This document shows, one piece after another, positions 25,502 to 34,115 of a stretch of DNA of 64,000 nt. The position numbers were made by a program, and so were the translations under genes. The notes beneath the pieces were generated by a model. That model saw only the letters and a list, made by a program, of their open reading frames with translations. It did no database searches and was not told where the DNA came from. The stretch's first letter is position 1. Every line of letters begins with the position of its first letter. This DNA comes from Rhodomicrobium sp. R_RK_3. GTDB taxonomy: Bacteria; Pseudomonadota; Alphaproteobacteria; Rhizobiales; Rhodomicrobiaceae. The stretch covers positions 62,001-126,000 of the forward strand of contig NZ_MWLK01000013.1 in NCBI RefSeq assembly GCF_002198715.1, in the 5' to 3' direction.

Positions 25502-26806
25502 CTAGCCGGGCACGCTAACCATGCGTTTGGCGAAAAAGGCGCCGATGGCATCCACGATCGCGTCGGATACCTTTGTCCGCCACTTGTCGGAGGTCAAGGC
25601 ACTTTCATCATCCACATTGCTCAAATACCCAAGCTCCAGCAGCACCGAGGGCACGTCCTGGGCTTTTAGGACTTTAAAATTGGCAAAACGGTGGGGACTC
25701 CCGGTCATTTCCATCTGGCCCCGGATGCTGGACAGCAATTGCTTGGCGAAGGTGACGGACAGGTTCTTGGTTTCGCGGTGCATCAGATCGATGAGGATGC
25801 TGGCGAGGTCGTCGTCGGTGGCGCCGGGCAGCTCGACGCCGGCCAGCACGTCGGAGCGATTCTCCCGCGCGGCGATGATCTTGGCCAGGTCGTCCGAGGC
25901 GTCCTCGGACAGCGTATAGATGCTGGCGCCGCGCACATCCTTGGCGACTTTGCCGCCGAGCAGCGGATGTTTCAGGTCGAGCGCGTCGGCGTGGACGGAA
26001 ATCAACAGGTCGGCCTGCTCCTTGCGTGCCGAATCGACCCGCAAATCGAGCGGGACGAAAATATCCTCCTCGCGCGTCATCAGCACCCGGTACTGGCCGG
26101 TCTCCTCCAGCTTGGCCTTGAGCACCTTGCAAAAGGCGAAGACGACGTTCTTCTCATACTGGCCGCCCGGGCTGATGGCGCCGGGATCGACGCCGCCATG
26201 GCCGGGATCGAGCACGATCACCGGCTTGAGCTTCTTTTTCGGGCCGCCGCCGGGAGCCGGCGTCTCCTTGGCCGGGTCGGAAGGCTCCTCCATGCTGGTC
26301 TGGAAATCGCCCGGCGACATCGAGCGCAGCAAGGTCTGGCTCTTGCGCTGCTTGTCGAATTCGGCGGGCGTGGTGCGGACGAGATCGATGACGAGCCGCG
26401 CCGGCTGGCCGTTCTCGGCCGCGCGCACGAAGGCCTTGTCGATCAGCACCGGCTCCACCACATCGATGACAATGCGTGACTTGCCCGGCGCGAACAGCCC
26501 GTAGCGGAACGCGCTGATCAGCCCCTTGCCCGAGGCGCCGATGCCGGTCGGCATCAGGAACTTGACCTCCGGCAGGTCGACGATGACCCGATATGGGTCG
26601 GAGAGCAGGAAGGCGCGGAAATCGACGGTCTCGGAGAGGTCGGCGACAAATCGCGTGCGCGTCAGGTCGCCGCCGACGCGGGCGTCCTTGGCCACGGCCG
26701 AGGATCCGCCACCGGCGGCCTGCGCGGGCGAGAATGCCAATAAAATAGCGGCGATGGCGATGATTAGAAGCTTTGCCGGCATTGCCGTATCAGCATGCTT
26801 CGTCAC
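25502..26806 (-). CDS. amiC: N-acetylmuramoyl-L-alanine amidase with AMIN domain
   Basis: This 434-residue secreted amidase cleaves the amide between MurNAc and the stem peptide during cell separation. It has a signal peptide (about 1-31, LLIIAIAAILLAFSPAQA), an AMIN targeting domain (about 45-150), a Pro/Lys-rich linker, and an Amidase_3 domain with the zinc site LDPGHGGVDPG, a following Glu in GGQYEKN, His in SVHADALDL, and catalytic Glu in VLLELGYLSN. The start is a GTG preceded by GAGAGGGG at good spacing; an ATG nine codons on is the alternative. It is 69 bp upstream of the PBP1A start, likely one operon, and divergent from rne. Confidence 0.95.
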   Translation of the reverse strand: MTKHADTAMPAKLLIIAIAAILLAFSPAQAAGGGSSAVAKDARVGGDLTRTRFVADLSETVDFRAFLLSDPYRVIVDLPEVKFLMPTGIGASGKGLISAFRYGLFAPGKSRIVIDVVEPVLIDKAFVRAAENGQPARLVIDLVRTTPAEFDKQRKSQTLLRSMSPGDFQTSMEEPSDPAKETPAPGGGPKKKLKPVIVLDPGHGGVDPGAISPGGQYEKNVVFAFCKVLKAKLEETGQYRVLMTREEDIFVPLDLRVDSARKEQADLLISVHADALDLKHPLLGGKVAKDVRGASIYTLSEDASDDLAKIIAARENRSDVLAGVELPGATDDDLASILIDLMHRETKNLSVTFAKQLLSSIRGQMEMTGSPHRFANFKVLKAQDVPSVLLELGYLSNVDDESALTSDKWRTKVSDAIVDAIGAFFAKRMVSVPG

Positions 26807-27547
26807 CTTCGATACCCCTCTCCCGTCCGTCGCGGCAATGAACGATCGGCACTATGCTTGTTTCACGGCGCATGATAAAGCCGAGAATTAAGGTAACGTT
26901 GTGATTTGACTGCTACTCACGGGAGACAATGCAGGTCGCACTTGCCGAGCGTAGCGACAATGATTAATAGTGTCGACTCGCAAGGATCAGCGACGAGAAG
27001 CGTAAGCCCGCTCCGCATTTGTGTCAGGCGCCGGCCCGGATCCTCGCAAATGGTCCACAGCAAATGTCTCGTTTTTGCACAACCGCCCCTTTGGGCAAGC
27101 CCGCAAGCGAGAGATTGGCACCCGGCAAGCCGCGCCCGCCCGCAAGGATGGGAGGCGGCAAGGCCCCTTCTAGGGTTTTTCGTTCCCAGCGCGGACTAGT
27201 GAGGCGCAGCGGGAACGCCAGCGTAGATTGTCGCTTTCGAATCGGCTCAATCTGCGCACCGACGTTTAGGAATTTGGATGTCGCGGACGCAGAGACGCCC
27301 GGACATTTTGGAATAAAGATGAAACTCTCGCGCTCGGATTTTGACATGCGCGCCATGCACGAACATCGCGGTACAAGCGGCCGCTCCAGCCTCGCCTCAG
27401 GGCGCGGCTTGGCGCATCGCTTCGTGCTGGATCGCTGCACCGCCGAGCGTCAGCCAACAATGCGTGTCATGACGCGGATGCGAATCTCAGATCAAGCCTT
27501 CGAACTTGCTGATCTCCGCCGCTCTGACGCGCGGGAGATAAGAAAAA
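26807..27547. other. 741-bp region between divergent amiC and rne; probable long rne leader or sRNA locus
   Basis: No convincing protein gene is present. The part from about 27040 to 27220 looks structured. It holds a run of repeated GCAAG motifs, the GC-rich block ending GGCCCCTTCTAGGGTTTTTC, and a hairpin with arms CGTTCCC (27181-27187) and GGGAACG (27211-27217) with inner GCGC/GCGC pairing. RNase E genes often have long autoregulatory 5' leaders. From memory, an alphaproteobacterial sRNA family (alpha-r45) has also been placed beside rne in rhizobia. I cannot confirm either here. Confidence 0.45.
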
Positions 27548-30385
27548 ATGGGAAACAAAATGCTTATCGACGCCACCCATCCGGAGGAAACCCGGGTGGT
27601 GGTGCTGCGTGGTCATCGGGTTGAGGAGTTCGACTTCGAATCCGCCTCGCGCAAACAGCTGCGCGGCAATATCTACCTCGCCAAGGTCACGCGCGTCGAG
27701 CCGTCGCTCCAGGCCGCTTTCGTCAATTATGGCGGCAACCGGCACGGCTTTCTTGCCTTCAACGAAATCCATCCGGACTATTACCAGCTGCCGATGGCCG
27801 AAAGGCAGGCGCTGAAGCGCGAAGAGGAACGCGACACACGCGCCGATTCGGCCGCCTATGAAGATGGCGCGGGCCATTCCGCGTCGCACGAACATGAAGC
27901 GGGCGCGGCGCCGCAGGGCGAGGAGACGCATGAGGCCGGCGGCCATCATCACCATGATGGCCATCACGACCACCACCATCATCATCACCATGATGAGGGG
28001 CTGGGCGACGACGAGGCCGATCCGCGCCAGCAGACGGCCGCGCTCGAAGCCGCGCTTCCGGCCGCGAAATATTCCGGTGACCTCTATGACGAGAGCCGCT
28101 CGGAGCAGCCGGACCTGCAGAACTGGCCGGAATCCAATGTCGAGACCATCTCGGCGGATCATGACGATGATGGCGACGGCGACAGGGATGACGACGCCGA
28201 AGATGCGCCGGCCGCCTTCAAGCCCAAGCGTCACGGACGCCGCGACCGCAATGGCAATGGTGCCGAAGAGGGCGTCGATCTCGACCATGTCGAGTCCGTC
28301 GGCAGCGAGGACGCGCTCGAGGAACTGCCCCAGCGCAACCGCCGCCGCCGCCGCATCTACAAGATCCAGGAAGTCATCAAGCGCGGCCAGATCATTCTCG
28401 TCCAGGTCGTGAAGGAAGAGCGCGGCAACAAGGGCGCGGCTCTCACCACCTACCTGTCGCTCGCCGGGCGCTACACCGTGCTGATGCCGAATACCGGCTC
28501 GGGCGGCGGCATCTCGCGCAAGATCTCCTCCCCCGGCGACCGCAAGCGCCTGCGCGAAATCGCGGGCGAACTCGACGTTCCGGACGGGATGGGTCTCATC
28601 ATCCGCACGGCGGGCGCCGCGCGCACCAAGACCGAGATCAAGCGCGACTACGAATATCTTCTCCGGCTTTGGGAGAATGTGCGCGACCTGACGCTGAAAT
28701 CGACCGCGCCGGCCCTCGTCTATGAGGAGGGCGACCTCATCAAGCGCTCCATCCGCGACCTCTATAATCGCGAGATCGATGAAGTGCTGGTCGCCGGCGA
28801 CGATGCCTATCGCGACGCCAAGGACTTCATGCGCATGCTCATGCCTAGCCATGCCAAGAACGTCCAGCCCTATAAGGACCCCGAGCCGATCTTTGCGCGC
28901 TATGAGGTCGAGCGGCAGCTCAACGCCATGTTCAGCCCGCAGGTGACCTTGCCGTCGGGCGGCTACATCATCATCAACCAGACTGAGGCGCTGGTCGCCA
29001 TCGACATCAACTCCGGCAAGTCGACGCGCGAATTCTCGATCGAGGAAACCGCGCTCAAGACGAATATGGAAGCGGCCGAGGAAATCGCCCGCCAGCTCCG
29101 GCTGCGCGATTTGGCCGGCCTGATCGTCGCCGACTTCATCGACATGGAGGAGAAGCGCAACAACCGCTCCGTCGAGCGCAAGCTCAAGGAATGCCTGCGC
29201 AACGACCGCGCCCGCATCCAGGTCGGCCGCATCAGCCATTTCGGCCTTCTGGAAATGTCGCGCCAGCGCCTGCGCACCGGCATGGTCGAAGGCTCGACCA
29301 GCCAATGCCAGCATTGCCAGGGCACCGGCGTCGTCCGCTCGACCGAGTCCGTCGCACTCTCCGTGCTGCGCGGGCTCGAAGACTGGCTGCGCACCAACAT
29401 TCCCTGCAATCTCAACGCGGTCTGCGCCACTGAGGTCGCCCTCTACATCCTCAATCAGAAGCGCAGCTATCTGAACGACATCGAAGCGCGCCACGGCGTC
29501 ATTGTCAGCGTCACCGCCAGTGACCGGATGCATGGCGCCAATTTCTACATCGAGAAGGTCTCGGTCGTCGCGGCCGTCACGGGCCCGGCGAGCGCCGCCA
29601 TCACCCAGACCGACCGCATCATTCAGCCCTTCGAGGCGGAGCAGGCCGAATCCGGAGAGGATGCGCGCCGTGGCTCGCGCCGCAAGCGCCGCCGCAGACG
29701 CGGTGGCCGCGAAGATGGCGACAATCGCGAGAGCTTTGCCCGCAATGTCGCCGATGACGACGCGGCCGACGCGCATGACGACGACGACGCCATCGAGGAA
29801 GTCGGGGGCGACGCGCCGCGCGAAGTCCATGCCGATGCCGGGCGGGAAGCGGGATCGGACGGTGGTGAAGAGGGCGGCCAGCGCCGGCGCTCGCGCCGCC
29901 GTGGCCGTCGCGGCGGACGCCAGCACCGCAATCTGCGCAGCGATCAGCCCGAGACGAATGTGCGCGACGACCTGAACGCACCCTTGGCCGGTTTCTCCGA
30001 ATCGGAGGATTTCGCCGAGACCTATCAGGTCGCGGACGAGCAGCCTCGCCTGCCGGTTCAGGATATCTGGCAGCCCGAGCCTGAGCAGACCCAGATCGTG
30101 GTCCGATCCGAGCAGCCCGCCGAGCGCACACCTGAGGCATCGCCTCAACCTGCTAGCGCACCGTTTCCCGGCGCGGACGAGCAGCGGCCAGCCTACGCCG
30201 CCAACGGCGCCGGCAAGCCCAACGGCATCGACCATTCGAAACCCGTTGATGAGGGCAGCAGCAAGGGGCTGGCGTCTGATCAAGGCGCTGAGCCGGAGCT
30301 AGCCCAGGCCGACGCCGAAGACGGCCCGCCCCCGCCGCCGAAACCGCGCGGACCCAAGCGCGGCTGGTGGCAGCGGAAGGAATAG
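27548..30385 (+). CDS. rne: Ribonuclease E
   Basis: RNase E is the endonuclease that starts mRNA decay and processes rRNA. The 945-residue protein opens with the conserved MGNKMLIDATHPEETRVVVL and an S1 domain interrupted by a long acidic insertion (about 95-240). This insertion holds a polyhistidine run, residues 133-150 with 13 His. The catalytic aspartates are Asp486 (AIDINSGKST) and Asp529 (ADFIDM), 43 apart as in E. coli. The Zn-link is Cys587 and Cys590 (CQHCQGTG). The C-terminal third is disordered, with Arg-rich stretches (RRKRRRRRGGR, RRGRRGGR) and ends KRGWWQRKE, likely RNA- and partner-binding. GGAGATAAG precedes the start. Confidence 0.96.
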   Translation: MGNKMLIDATHPEETRVVVLRGHRVEEFDFESASRKQLRGNIYLAKVTRVEPSLQAAFVNYGGNRHGFLAFNEIHPDYYQLPMAERQALKREEERDTRADSAAYEDGAGHSASHEHEAGAAPQGEETHEAGGHHHHDGHHDHHHHHHHDEGLGDDEADPRQQTAALEAALPAAKYSGDLYDESRSEQPDLQNWPESNVETISADHDDDGDGDRDDDAEDAPAAFKPKRHGRRDRNGNGAEEGVDLDHVESVGSEDALEELPQRNRRRRRIYKIQEVIKRGQIILVQVVKEERGNKGAALTTYLSLAGRYTVLMPNTGSGGGISRKISSPGDRKRLREIAGELDVPDGMGLIIRTAGAARTKTEIKRDYEYLLRLWENVRDLTLKSTAPALVYEEGDLIKRSIRDLYNREIDEVLVAGDDAYRDAKDFMRMLMPSHAKNVQPYKDPEPIFARYEVERQLNAMFSPQVTLPSGGYIIINQTEALVAIDINSGKSTREFSIEETALKTNMEAAEEIARQLRLRDLAGLIVADFIDMEEKRNNRSVERKLKECLRNDRARIQVGRISHFGLLEMSRQRLRTGMVEGSTSQCQHCQGTGVVRSTESVALSVLRGLEDWLRTNIPCNLNAVCATEVALYILNQKRSYLNDIEARHGVIVSVTASDRMHGANFYIEKVSVVAAVTGPASAAITQTDRIIQPFEAEQAESGEDARRGSRRKRRRRRGGREDGDNRESFARNVADDDAADAHDDDDAIEEVGGDAPREVHADAGREAGSDGGEEGGQRRRSRRRGRRGGRQHRNLRSDQPETNVRDDLNAPLAGFSESEDFAETYQVADEQPRLPVQDIWQPEPEQTQIVVRSEQPAERTPEASPQPASAPFPGADEQRPAYAANGAGKPNGIDHSKPVDEGSSKGLASDQGAEPELAQADAEDGPPPPPKPRGPKRGWWQRKE

Positions 30386-30392
30386 GATTTGA

Positions 30393-30420
30393 GCGGCGGC
30401 TCCGGCAACGGGACCGCCGC
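30393..30420 (+). terminator. Hairpin after rne
   Basis: GCGGCGG (30393-30399) pairs with CCGCCGC (30414-30420), followed by TTCTCATT. It starts eight bases after the rne stop. The T-tract is weak, so intrinsic termination is only possible, not certain. Confidence 0.45.
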
Positions 30421-30471
30421 TTCTCATTGTGGGGGGGCGGATGGTGCGGAGACGCGCGCCGCACTCTCAGG

Positions 30472-30579
30472 CGAAATCCCCGCGAAGGCGGGGATCCAGT
30501 ATTCACAAACTCGAAATTAGCTTTCTGCTCAACCGCTGGCGCTGCGGCGTACTGGATCCCCGCCTTCGCGGGGATTTCG
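30472..30579. repeat. Paired palindromic intergenic element, copy 2 (30-bp inverted arms)
   Basis: A perfect 30-bp inverted repeat (30472-30501 and 30550-30579) flanks a 48-bp spacer. The core CCCGCGAAGGCGGG is the same as in the copy at 7419-7500, with the flank GGATCCAGTA in place of GAATCCAG. It lies between convergent rne and the membrane methyltransferase gene. Confidence 0.85.
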
Positions 30580-30590
30580 AAGCGGGAGCG

Positions 30591-31178
30591 CTACCGCTCC
30601 GCCGCGACCGGCTTCTCAAACAGTTTCGACAGGCTGAGAAAGCGCGGCGTGGCGCGCTTATAGGCTTCGTAGCGGGCGCCGTAGAGGCGCGCGAGCCAGG
30701 GCTCTTCGGCATAGGGGAGCAGCACATAAACGCCGGCCGCGAGCAGGCAGAGCAGCGCGGCCCGCTCCGTATCCGCCGCGATGGCGAGGCCCGCAAAGCC
30801 CAGTATCGAGCTGACATATTGCGGGTTGCGGCTATAGCGGTAGAGGCCGGACGTCACTAAGCCGTCATCCCCGCCATAGGTCTTGCCGATGCCGAGATCG
30901 AAATAGCCGTAGACGGTCAGCGCCAAGCCGGCCAGCGCCATCGGCACCCCGATCAGCGCCTCCCAGCCATGGCCATGCGCGCCGGCGAAGGTCAAGATCC
31001 CGAACAGGATCGTCGCGCCCAGGCCGCCGCGAAAGAGCGGCCAGAACACATAGGCCTGCCAGGCGTCTCTCGCCGGGAGGGGCCAGAGTTTGATCGTGTC
31101 GGAAAAAGCGGTCAGCGCCAGCAGGATGTTGAGCGCGCTCAGCGCGGCGAGCGCAATCGCGAAGATCGCCAAATGCAT
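30591..31178 (-). CDS. Membrane methyltransferase, ICMT/PEMT-like
   Basis: The 195-residue protein has about five hydrophobic membrane segments and the C-terminal signature of isoprenylcysteine carboxyl methyltransferase-like and phospholipid methyltransferase-like proteins. This signature is GLYRYSRNPQYVSSILGFAG followed by EEPWLARLYGARYEAYKRATPRFL, which forms the SAM site and the conserved RY/P motif in the family. The start ATG at 31178 has GGAG at good spacing; a longer upstream frame is not conserved-looking. The substrate (lipid, or small thiol or amine) cannot be told. It lies 41 bp downstream of the prolyl aminopeptidase gene, probably co-transcribed. Confidence 0.85.
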   Translation of the reverse strand: MHLAIFAIALAALSALNILLALTAFSDTIKLWPLPARDAWQAYVFWPLFRGGLGATILFGILTFAGAHGHGWEALIGVPMALAGLALTVYGYFDLGIGKTYGGDDGLVTSGLYRYSRNPQYVSSILGFAGLAIAADTERAALLCLLAAGVYVLLPYAEEPWLARLYGARYEAYKRATPRFLSLSKLFEKPVAAER

Positions 31179-31219
31179 CCGGTCTCCGGCCCCTGTTCGG
31201 TTAAGGGCCGGTCCGCCGC

Positions 31220-32188
31220 CTACCCCTGCATCGAGGCGAAGCGGTCGCCGGCCTCGACGATCTCGTGCACGATGGCGAATTCGGTCATGGCGTGACCGGC
31301 GATCTGCACCATGCGCAGATCCGCCTCCGGCCAAGCCTGCTTCAAATCCCAGGCATTGCGCATCGGCGTCACCACGTCATAGCGACCGTGAATGATTACC
31401 CCAGGCAGATGACGGATTTTTGAAACATCGCGCAGCAACTGGTCGTCGCGCTCGAAGAAGCCCTTATTGACAAAATAATGTGCCTCGATCCGGGCGAAGG
31501 CCAAGGCGTAGCTGTCCTCGTTGAAGCGGCTGACGCGCCCCGGATCCTGCAGCAGCGATAAGGTTGTGCCCTCCCAGACGCTCCAGGCGCGGGCGGCTTC
31601 CAACTGGACGGCCGGATCGGGGCCGATCAGGCGGCGGTGATAGGCGGCGATCATGTCGCCGCGCTCCTCCGGCGGGATCGGCCGCAGATAATCCTCGAAG
31701 GCGTCCGGATAGATCCAGCTACAGCCCTCCTGGTAGAACCATTCCAACTCCGCCCGGCGCAGCAGGAAAATACCGCGCAAAATCAGCTCGGTGACACGCT
31801 CGGGATGCGCCTGCGCATAAGCCAGCGCCAGCGTCGAGCCCCAGGAGCCGCCGCAAAGCTGCCAGCGCTCGATGCCCAGATGCACCCGCAGCGCCTCCAT
31901 GTCGGCGATCAGGTGCCAGGTGGTGTTATCCTCGAGCGAGGCATAGGGCGTCGAGCGGCCGCAGCCGCGCTGGTCGAACAGGATGATGCGGTAGCGGGCC
32001 GGGTCGTGGAAGCGGCGCATGGTCGGGTTCGAGCCGCCGCCCGGCCCGCCATGCACCATGACAACCGGCTTGCCTTCCGGATTGCCGCATTCCTCGAAAT
32101 AGATGCGGTGCAGGTCGGAGACGGCGAGAGCGCCTGTCCGGTAGGGACGGATCTCTGGGAAAAGGTCGCGTCGACCTTGGTTGAGCAT
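31220..32188 (-). CDS. pip: Prolyl aminopeptidase
   Basis: This 322-residue serine peptidase of family S33 removes N-terminal proline from peptides in the cytoplasm. It contains VVMVHGGPGGGSNP (oxyanion region), DQRGCGRSTPY, the nucleophile elbow LCGGSWGSTLALAYA, the acid in HGRYDVVTPM and the histidine in IAGHAMTEF. All triad positions are intact. GAGG lies seven bases before the start. It sits 40 bp downstream of the class III aminotransferase gene and upstream of a membrane methyltransferase, all on the minus strand. Confidence 0.96.
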   Translation of the reverse strand: MLNQGRRDLFPEIRPYRTGALAVSDLHRIYFEECGNPEGKPVVMVHGGPGGGSNPTMRRFHDPARYRIILFDQRGCGRSTPYASLEDNTTWHLIADMEALRVHLGIERWQLCGGSWGSTLALAYAQAHPERVTELILRGIFLLRRAELEWFYQEGCSWIYPDAFEDYLRPIPPEERGDMIAAYHRRLIGPDPAVQLEAARAWSVWEGTTLSLLQDPGRVSRFNEDSYALAFARIEAHYFVNKGFFERDDQLLRDVSKIRHLPGVIIHGRYDVVTPMRNAWDLKQAWPEADLRMVQIAGHAMTEFAIVHEIVEAGDRFASMQG

Positions 32189-32228
32189 CGATTTGCCTCG
32201 CCGGTTTTGCCTTAGATCACGATCGGCT

Positions 32229-33557
32229 CTATGCCGCCCGCCGGAGCGCCTCGCCGAGCTTGCCGACCGCCAGTTCGATCTCGCTCTTCTCGATGATCAG
32301 CGGCGGCGACATGGCAAGGATGTCGCCGGTGACGCGCAGATAGAGCCCGCTCTTGAAGCAGTCCGTGAACACCTCGTAACCGCGCTTGCCGGGCGCGTCG
32401 GGGCGGGGCGCCAGTTCGATGCCGGCGACGAGGCCGATATTGCGGATGTCGATGACATGGGGCAGATCGCGCAGCGTATGCACCGCCTCCTGCCAGAAAC
32501 CGGAGATGGCGGCGGCGCGCTCGAACAGCCCCTCGCGCGCATAGATGTCGAGCGCGGCGAGGCCGGCGGCACAGGCGACCGGATGACTGGAATAGGTGTA
32601 GCCGTGGAACAGCTCGATGATGTGCTCGGGGCCGTGCATCAGCGCGTCGTGGATGGCGCGCTTGGCGATGACGCCGCCCATCGGGATGGCGGCATTGGTC
32701 AGGCCCTTGGCGATGGTCATCAGATCGGGCGTCACGCCGAATTTGGTCGCGGCGAAAGGCGCGCCGAGCCGTCCGAAGCCGGTGATGACCTCGTCGAAGA
32801 TCAAGAGCAGGCCGTGCTTGTCGCAGATGGCGCGCAGCCGCTCGAGATAGCCTTTCGGCGGCACCAGCACGCCGGTCGATCCCGCCATCGGCTCGACGAT
32901 GACGCCGGCGATGGTCTCGGCGCCATGCAGCGCGATGATGTTCTCCAGCGCATCGGCGAATTCGGCGCCGTGCTCGGGCTGACCCTTGGAGAAGGCATTG
33001 CGGACGAGGTCGTGCGTGTGCGGCAGATGATCGGTGAGCAGATGCGCGCCGAACGCCCGGCGATTGTTGACGATGCCGCCGACCGACATGCCGCCGAAAC
33101 CGGCGCCGTGATAGCTGCGCTCGCGGCCGATGAAGCGCACCCGGCCGCCCTCGCCGCGCGCCTTGTGATAGGCCAGCGCGATTTTCAGCGCCGTATCGAC
33201 CGCTTCCGAGCCGGAATTGGTGAAGAACACCCGGTCGAGCCCGTCAGGCGCGAGCGCGGCGACCCGCGTCGCCAGTTCGAAGGCCAGCGGATGCGCCATC
33301 TGGAAGGGCGGCGCGAAATCCAGCGTCTGGATCTGGCGCTCGACGGCGGAGGAGATTTCCTTGCGGCAATGCCCGGCATTGACGCACCAGAGCCCGGCGC
33401 TGGCGTCGAGCACCTTGCGGCCGTCGGCGCTGGTGAACCAGACGCCCTCGGCGGCGACGAACAGGCGCGGATCGGCCTTGAACTGGCGGTTGGCGGTGAA
33501 CGGCATCCAAAGATTGGACAGATCCAGCTCATTGGACAGGGCGTCTGCATATTCCAT
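32229..33557 (-). CDS. Class III aminotransferase (omega-amino acid:pyruvate type)
   Basis: The 442-residue PLP enzyme most resembles beta-alanine/omega-amino acid:pyruvate transaminases, with the N-terminal LSNLWMPFTANRQFK typical of that subgroup. Other landmarks are FTNSGSEAVDTALKIA (phosphate binding), SYHGAGFGGMSVGG, LLIFDEVITGFGRLG (the Asp that pairs with the pyridine nitrogen) and TIAKGLTNAAIPMGG (Schiff-base Lys). It would transfer the amino group of beta-alanine or other omega-amino acids to pyruvate; the exact donor is not decided by sequence. GGAGAG precedes the start. It heads a minus-strand set with pip and the methyltransferase gene. Confidence 0.92.
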   Translation of the reverse strand: MEYADALSNELDLSNLWMPFTANRQFKADPRLFVAAEGVWFTSADGRKVLDASAGLWCVNAGHCRKEISSAVERQIQTLDFAPPFQMAHPLAFELATRVAALAPDGLDRVFFTNSGSEAVDTALKIALAYHKARGEGGRVRFIGRERSYHGAGFGGMSVGGIVNNRRAFGAHLLTDHLPHTHDLVRNAFSKGQPEHGAEFADALENIIALHGAETIAGVIVEPMAGSTGVLVPPKGYLERLRAICDKHGLLLIFDEVITGFGRLGAPFAATKFGVTPDLMTIAKGLTNAAIPMGGVIAKRAIHDALMHGPEHIIELFHGYTYSSHPVACAAGLAALDIYAREGLFERAAAISGFWQEAVHTLRDLPHVIDIRNIGLVAGIELAPRPDAPGKRGYEVFTDCFKSGLYLRVTGDILAMSPPLIIEKSEIELAVGKLGEALRRAA

Positions 33558-34115
33558 GGGGCTCTCCGGATGCCCGGCGCCGGATGGCCAGGCAAGTCAT
33601 CGCCGAAGCTTAGAGCATGACCGGAGGGGGAGGGAACCGGTTTTGCGCAAATTCCGCGGCAAATCTCGGGAGATGAAGGGATTGCGCGGCGCCGTGAGGC
33701 CGGAATCGTGGAGGCGCAGGGGTCTGCGGATGGGGCGCCGCTTGGCTTGTTGGGGGGAGCGGTGCCGGCCCTGGTGAGCAAGCGCCGAGCCGCCGCAACG
33801 AAACGCCGCAGTCTTGGAGGTCTTCTTGCGTCGTCCCTGGCGGCCGTGGGGCCGGACCGGGACCCACTCGCCTATCCGCGAGCACTGCGGCAACGCGGAT
33901 AGGCGCGTAGGCCCTGCTCTGACGGCCGGGGCGACGGAGTTAGGATTGCGCGGGTTTTACAGGGGTCGCCGATGGGAGCGGGAGGCCCACCGTGCAACGG
34001 TGCCGGCAAAGACCGCAAGTTGCGTTTCGCGCGCGAACAGCCGCAGCGGGCCGATAGGATGATCACGGCACTGCGGGACTGATGCTGCTGGCAGGCGCGG
34101 GGCGCCGTCCGCCGC
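33558..34115. other. 558-bp intergenic region with a dispersed repeat
   Basis: No gene is supported; short frames here read Arg/Pro-rich repeat sequence. The main content is the family C repeat at 33829-33938, which includes a perfect 12-bp inverted repeat, CGCCTATCCGCG (33869-33880) and CGCGGATAGGCG (33894-33905). Promoters for the aminotransferase gene must lie in the left part. Confidence 0.5.
33829..33938 (+). repeat. Dispersed palindromic intergenic element, family C copy 2
   Basis: Same ends as the copy at 21432 (CGTCGTCCC... and ...ACGGCCGGGGCGACGGA). The middle, CCGGGACCCACTCG... with ATCCGCG and CTGCGGCAA, aligns with the reverse complement of 49110-49220. The central 12-bp perfect stem is specific to this copy. 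Confidence 0.8.

Noticed and set aside
23354-25669. Open frame of 771 codons opposite the PBP1A gene
   Set aside because: Antisense reading of a conserved gene; no motifs and no ribosome-binding site.
26906-27199. Possible 97-residue protein upstream of rne
   Set aside because: No ribosome-binding site, irregular composition and no recognisable fold; the stretch looks more like structured RNA.
27944-27997. His-tag or synthetic construct in rne
   Set aside because: The histidines are interrupted by Asp and Gly, use both His codons, and sit inside the natural acidic insertion of an alphaproteobacterial RNase E.
27467-30283. Open frame of 938 codons on the minus strand opposite rne
   Set aside because: Antisense of the RNase E gene; the Val/Met/Ala-rich repeats mirror the His/Asp-rich insertion on the other strand.
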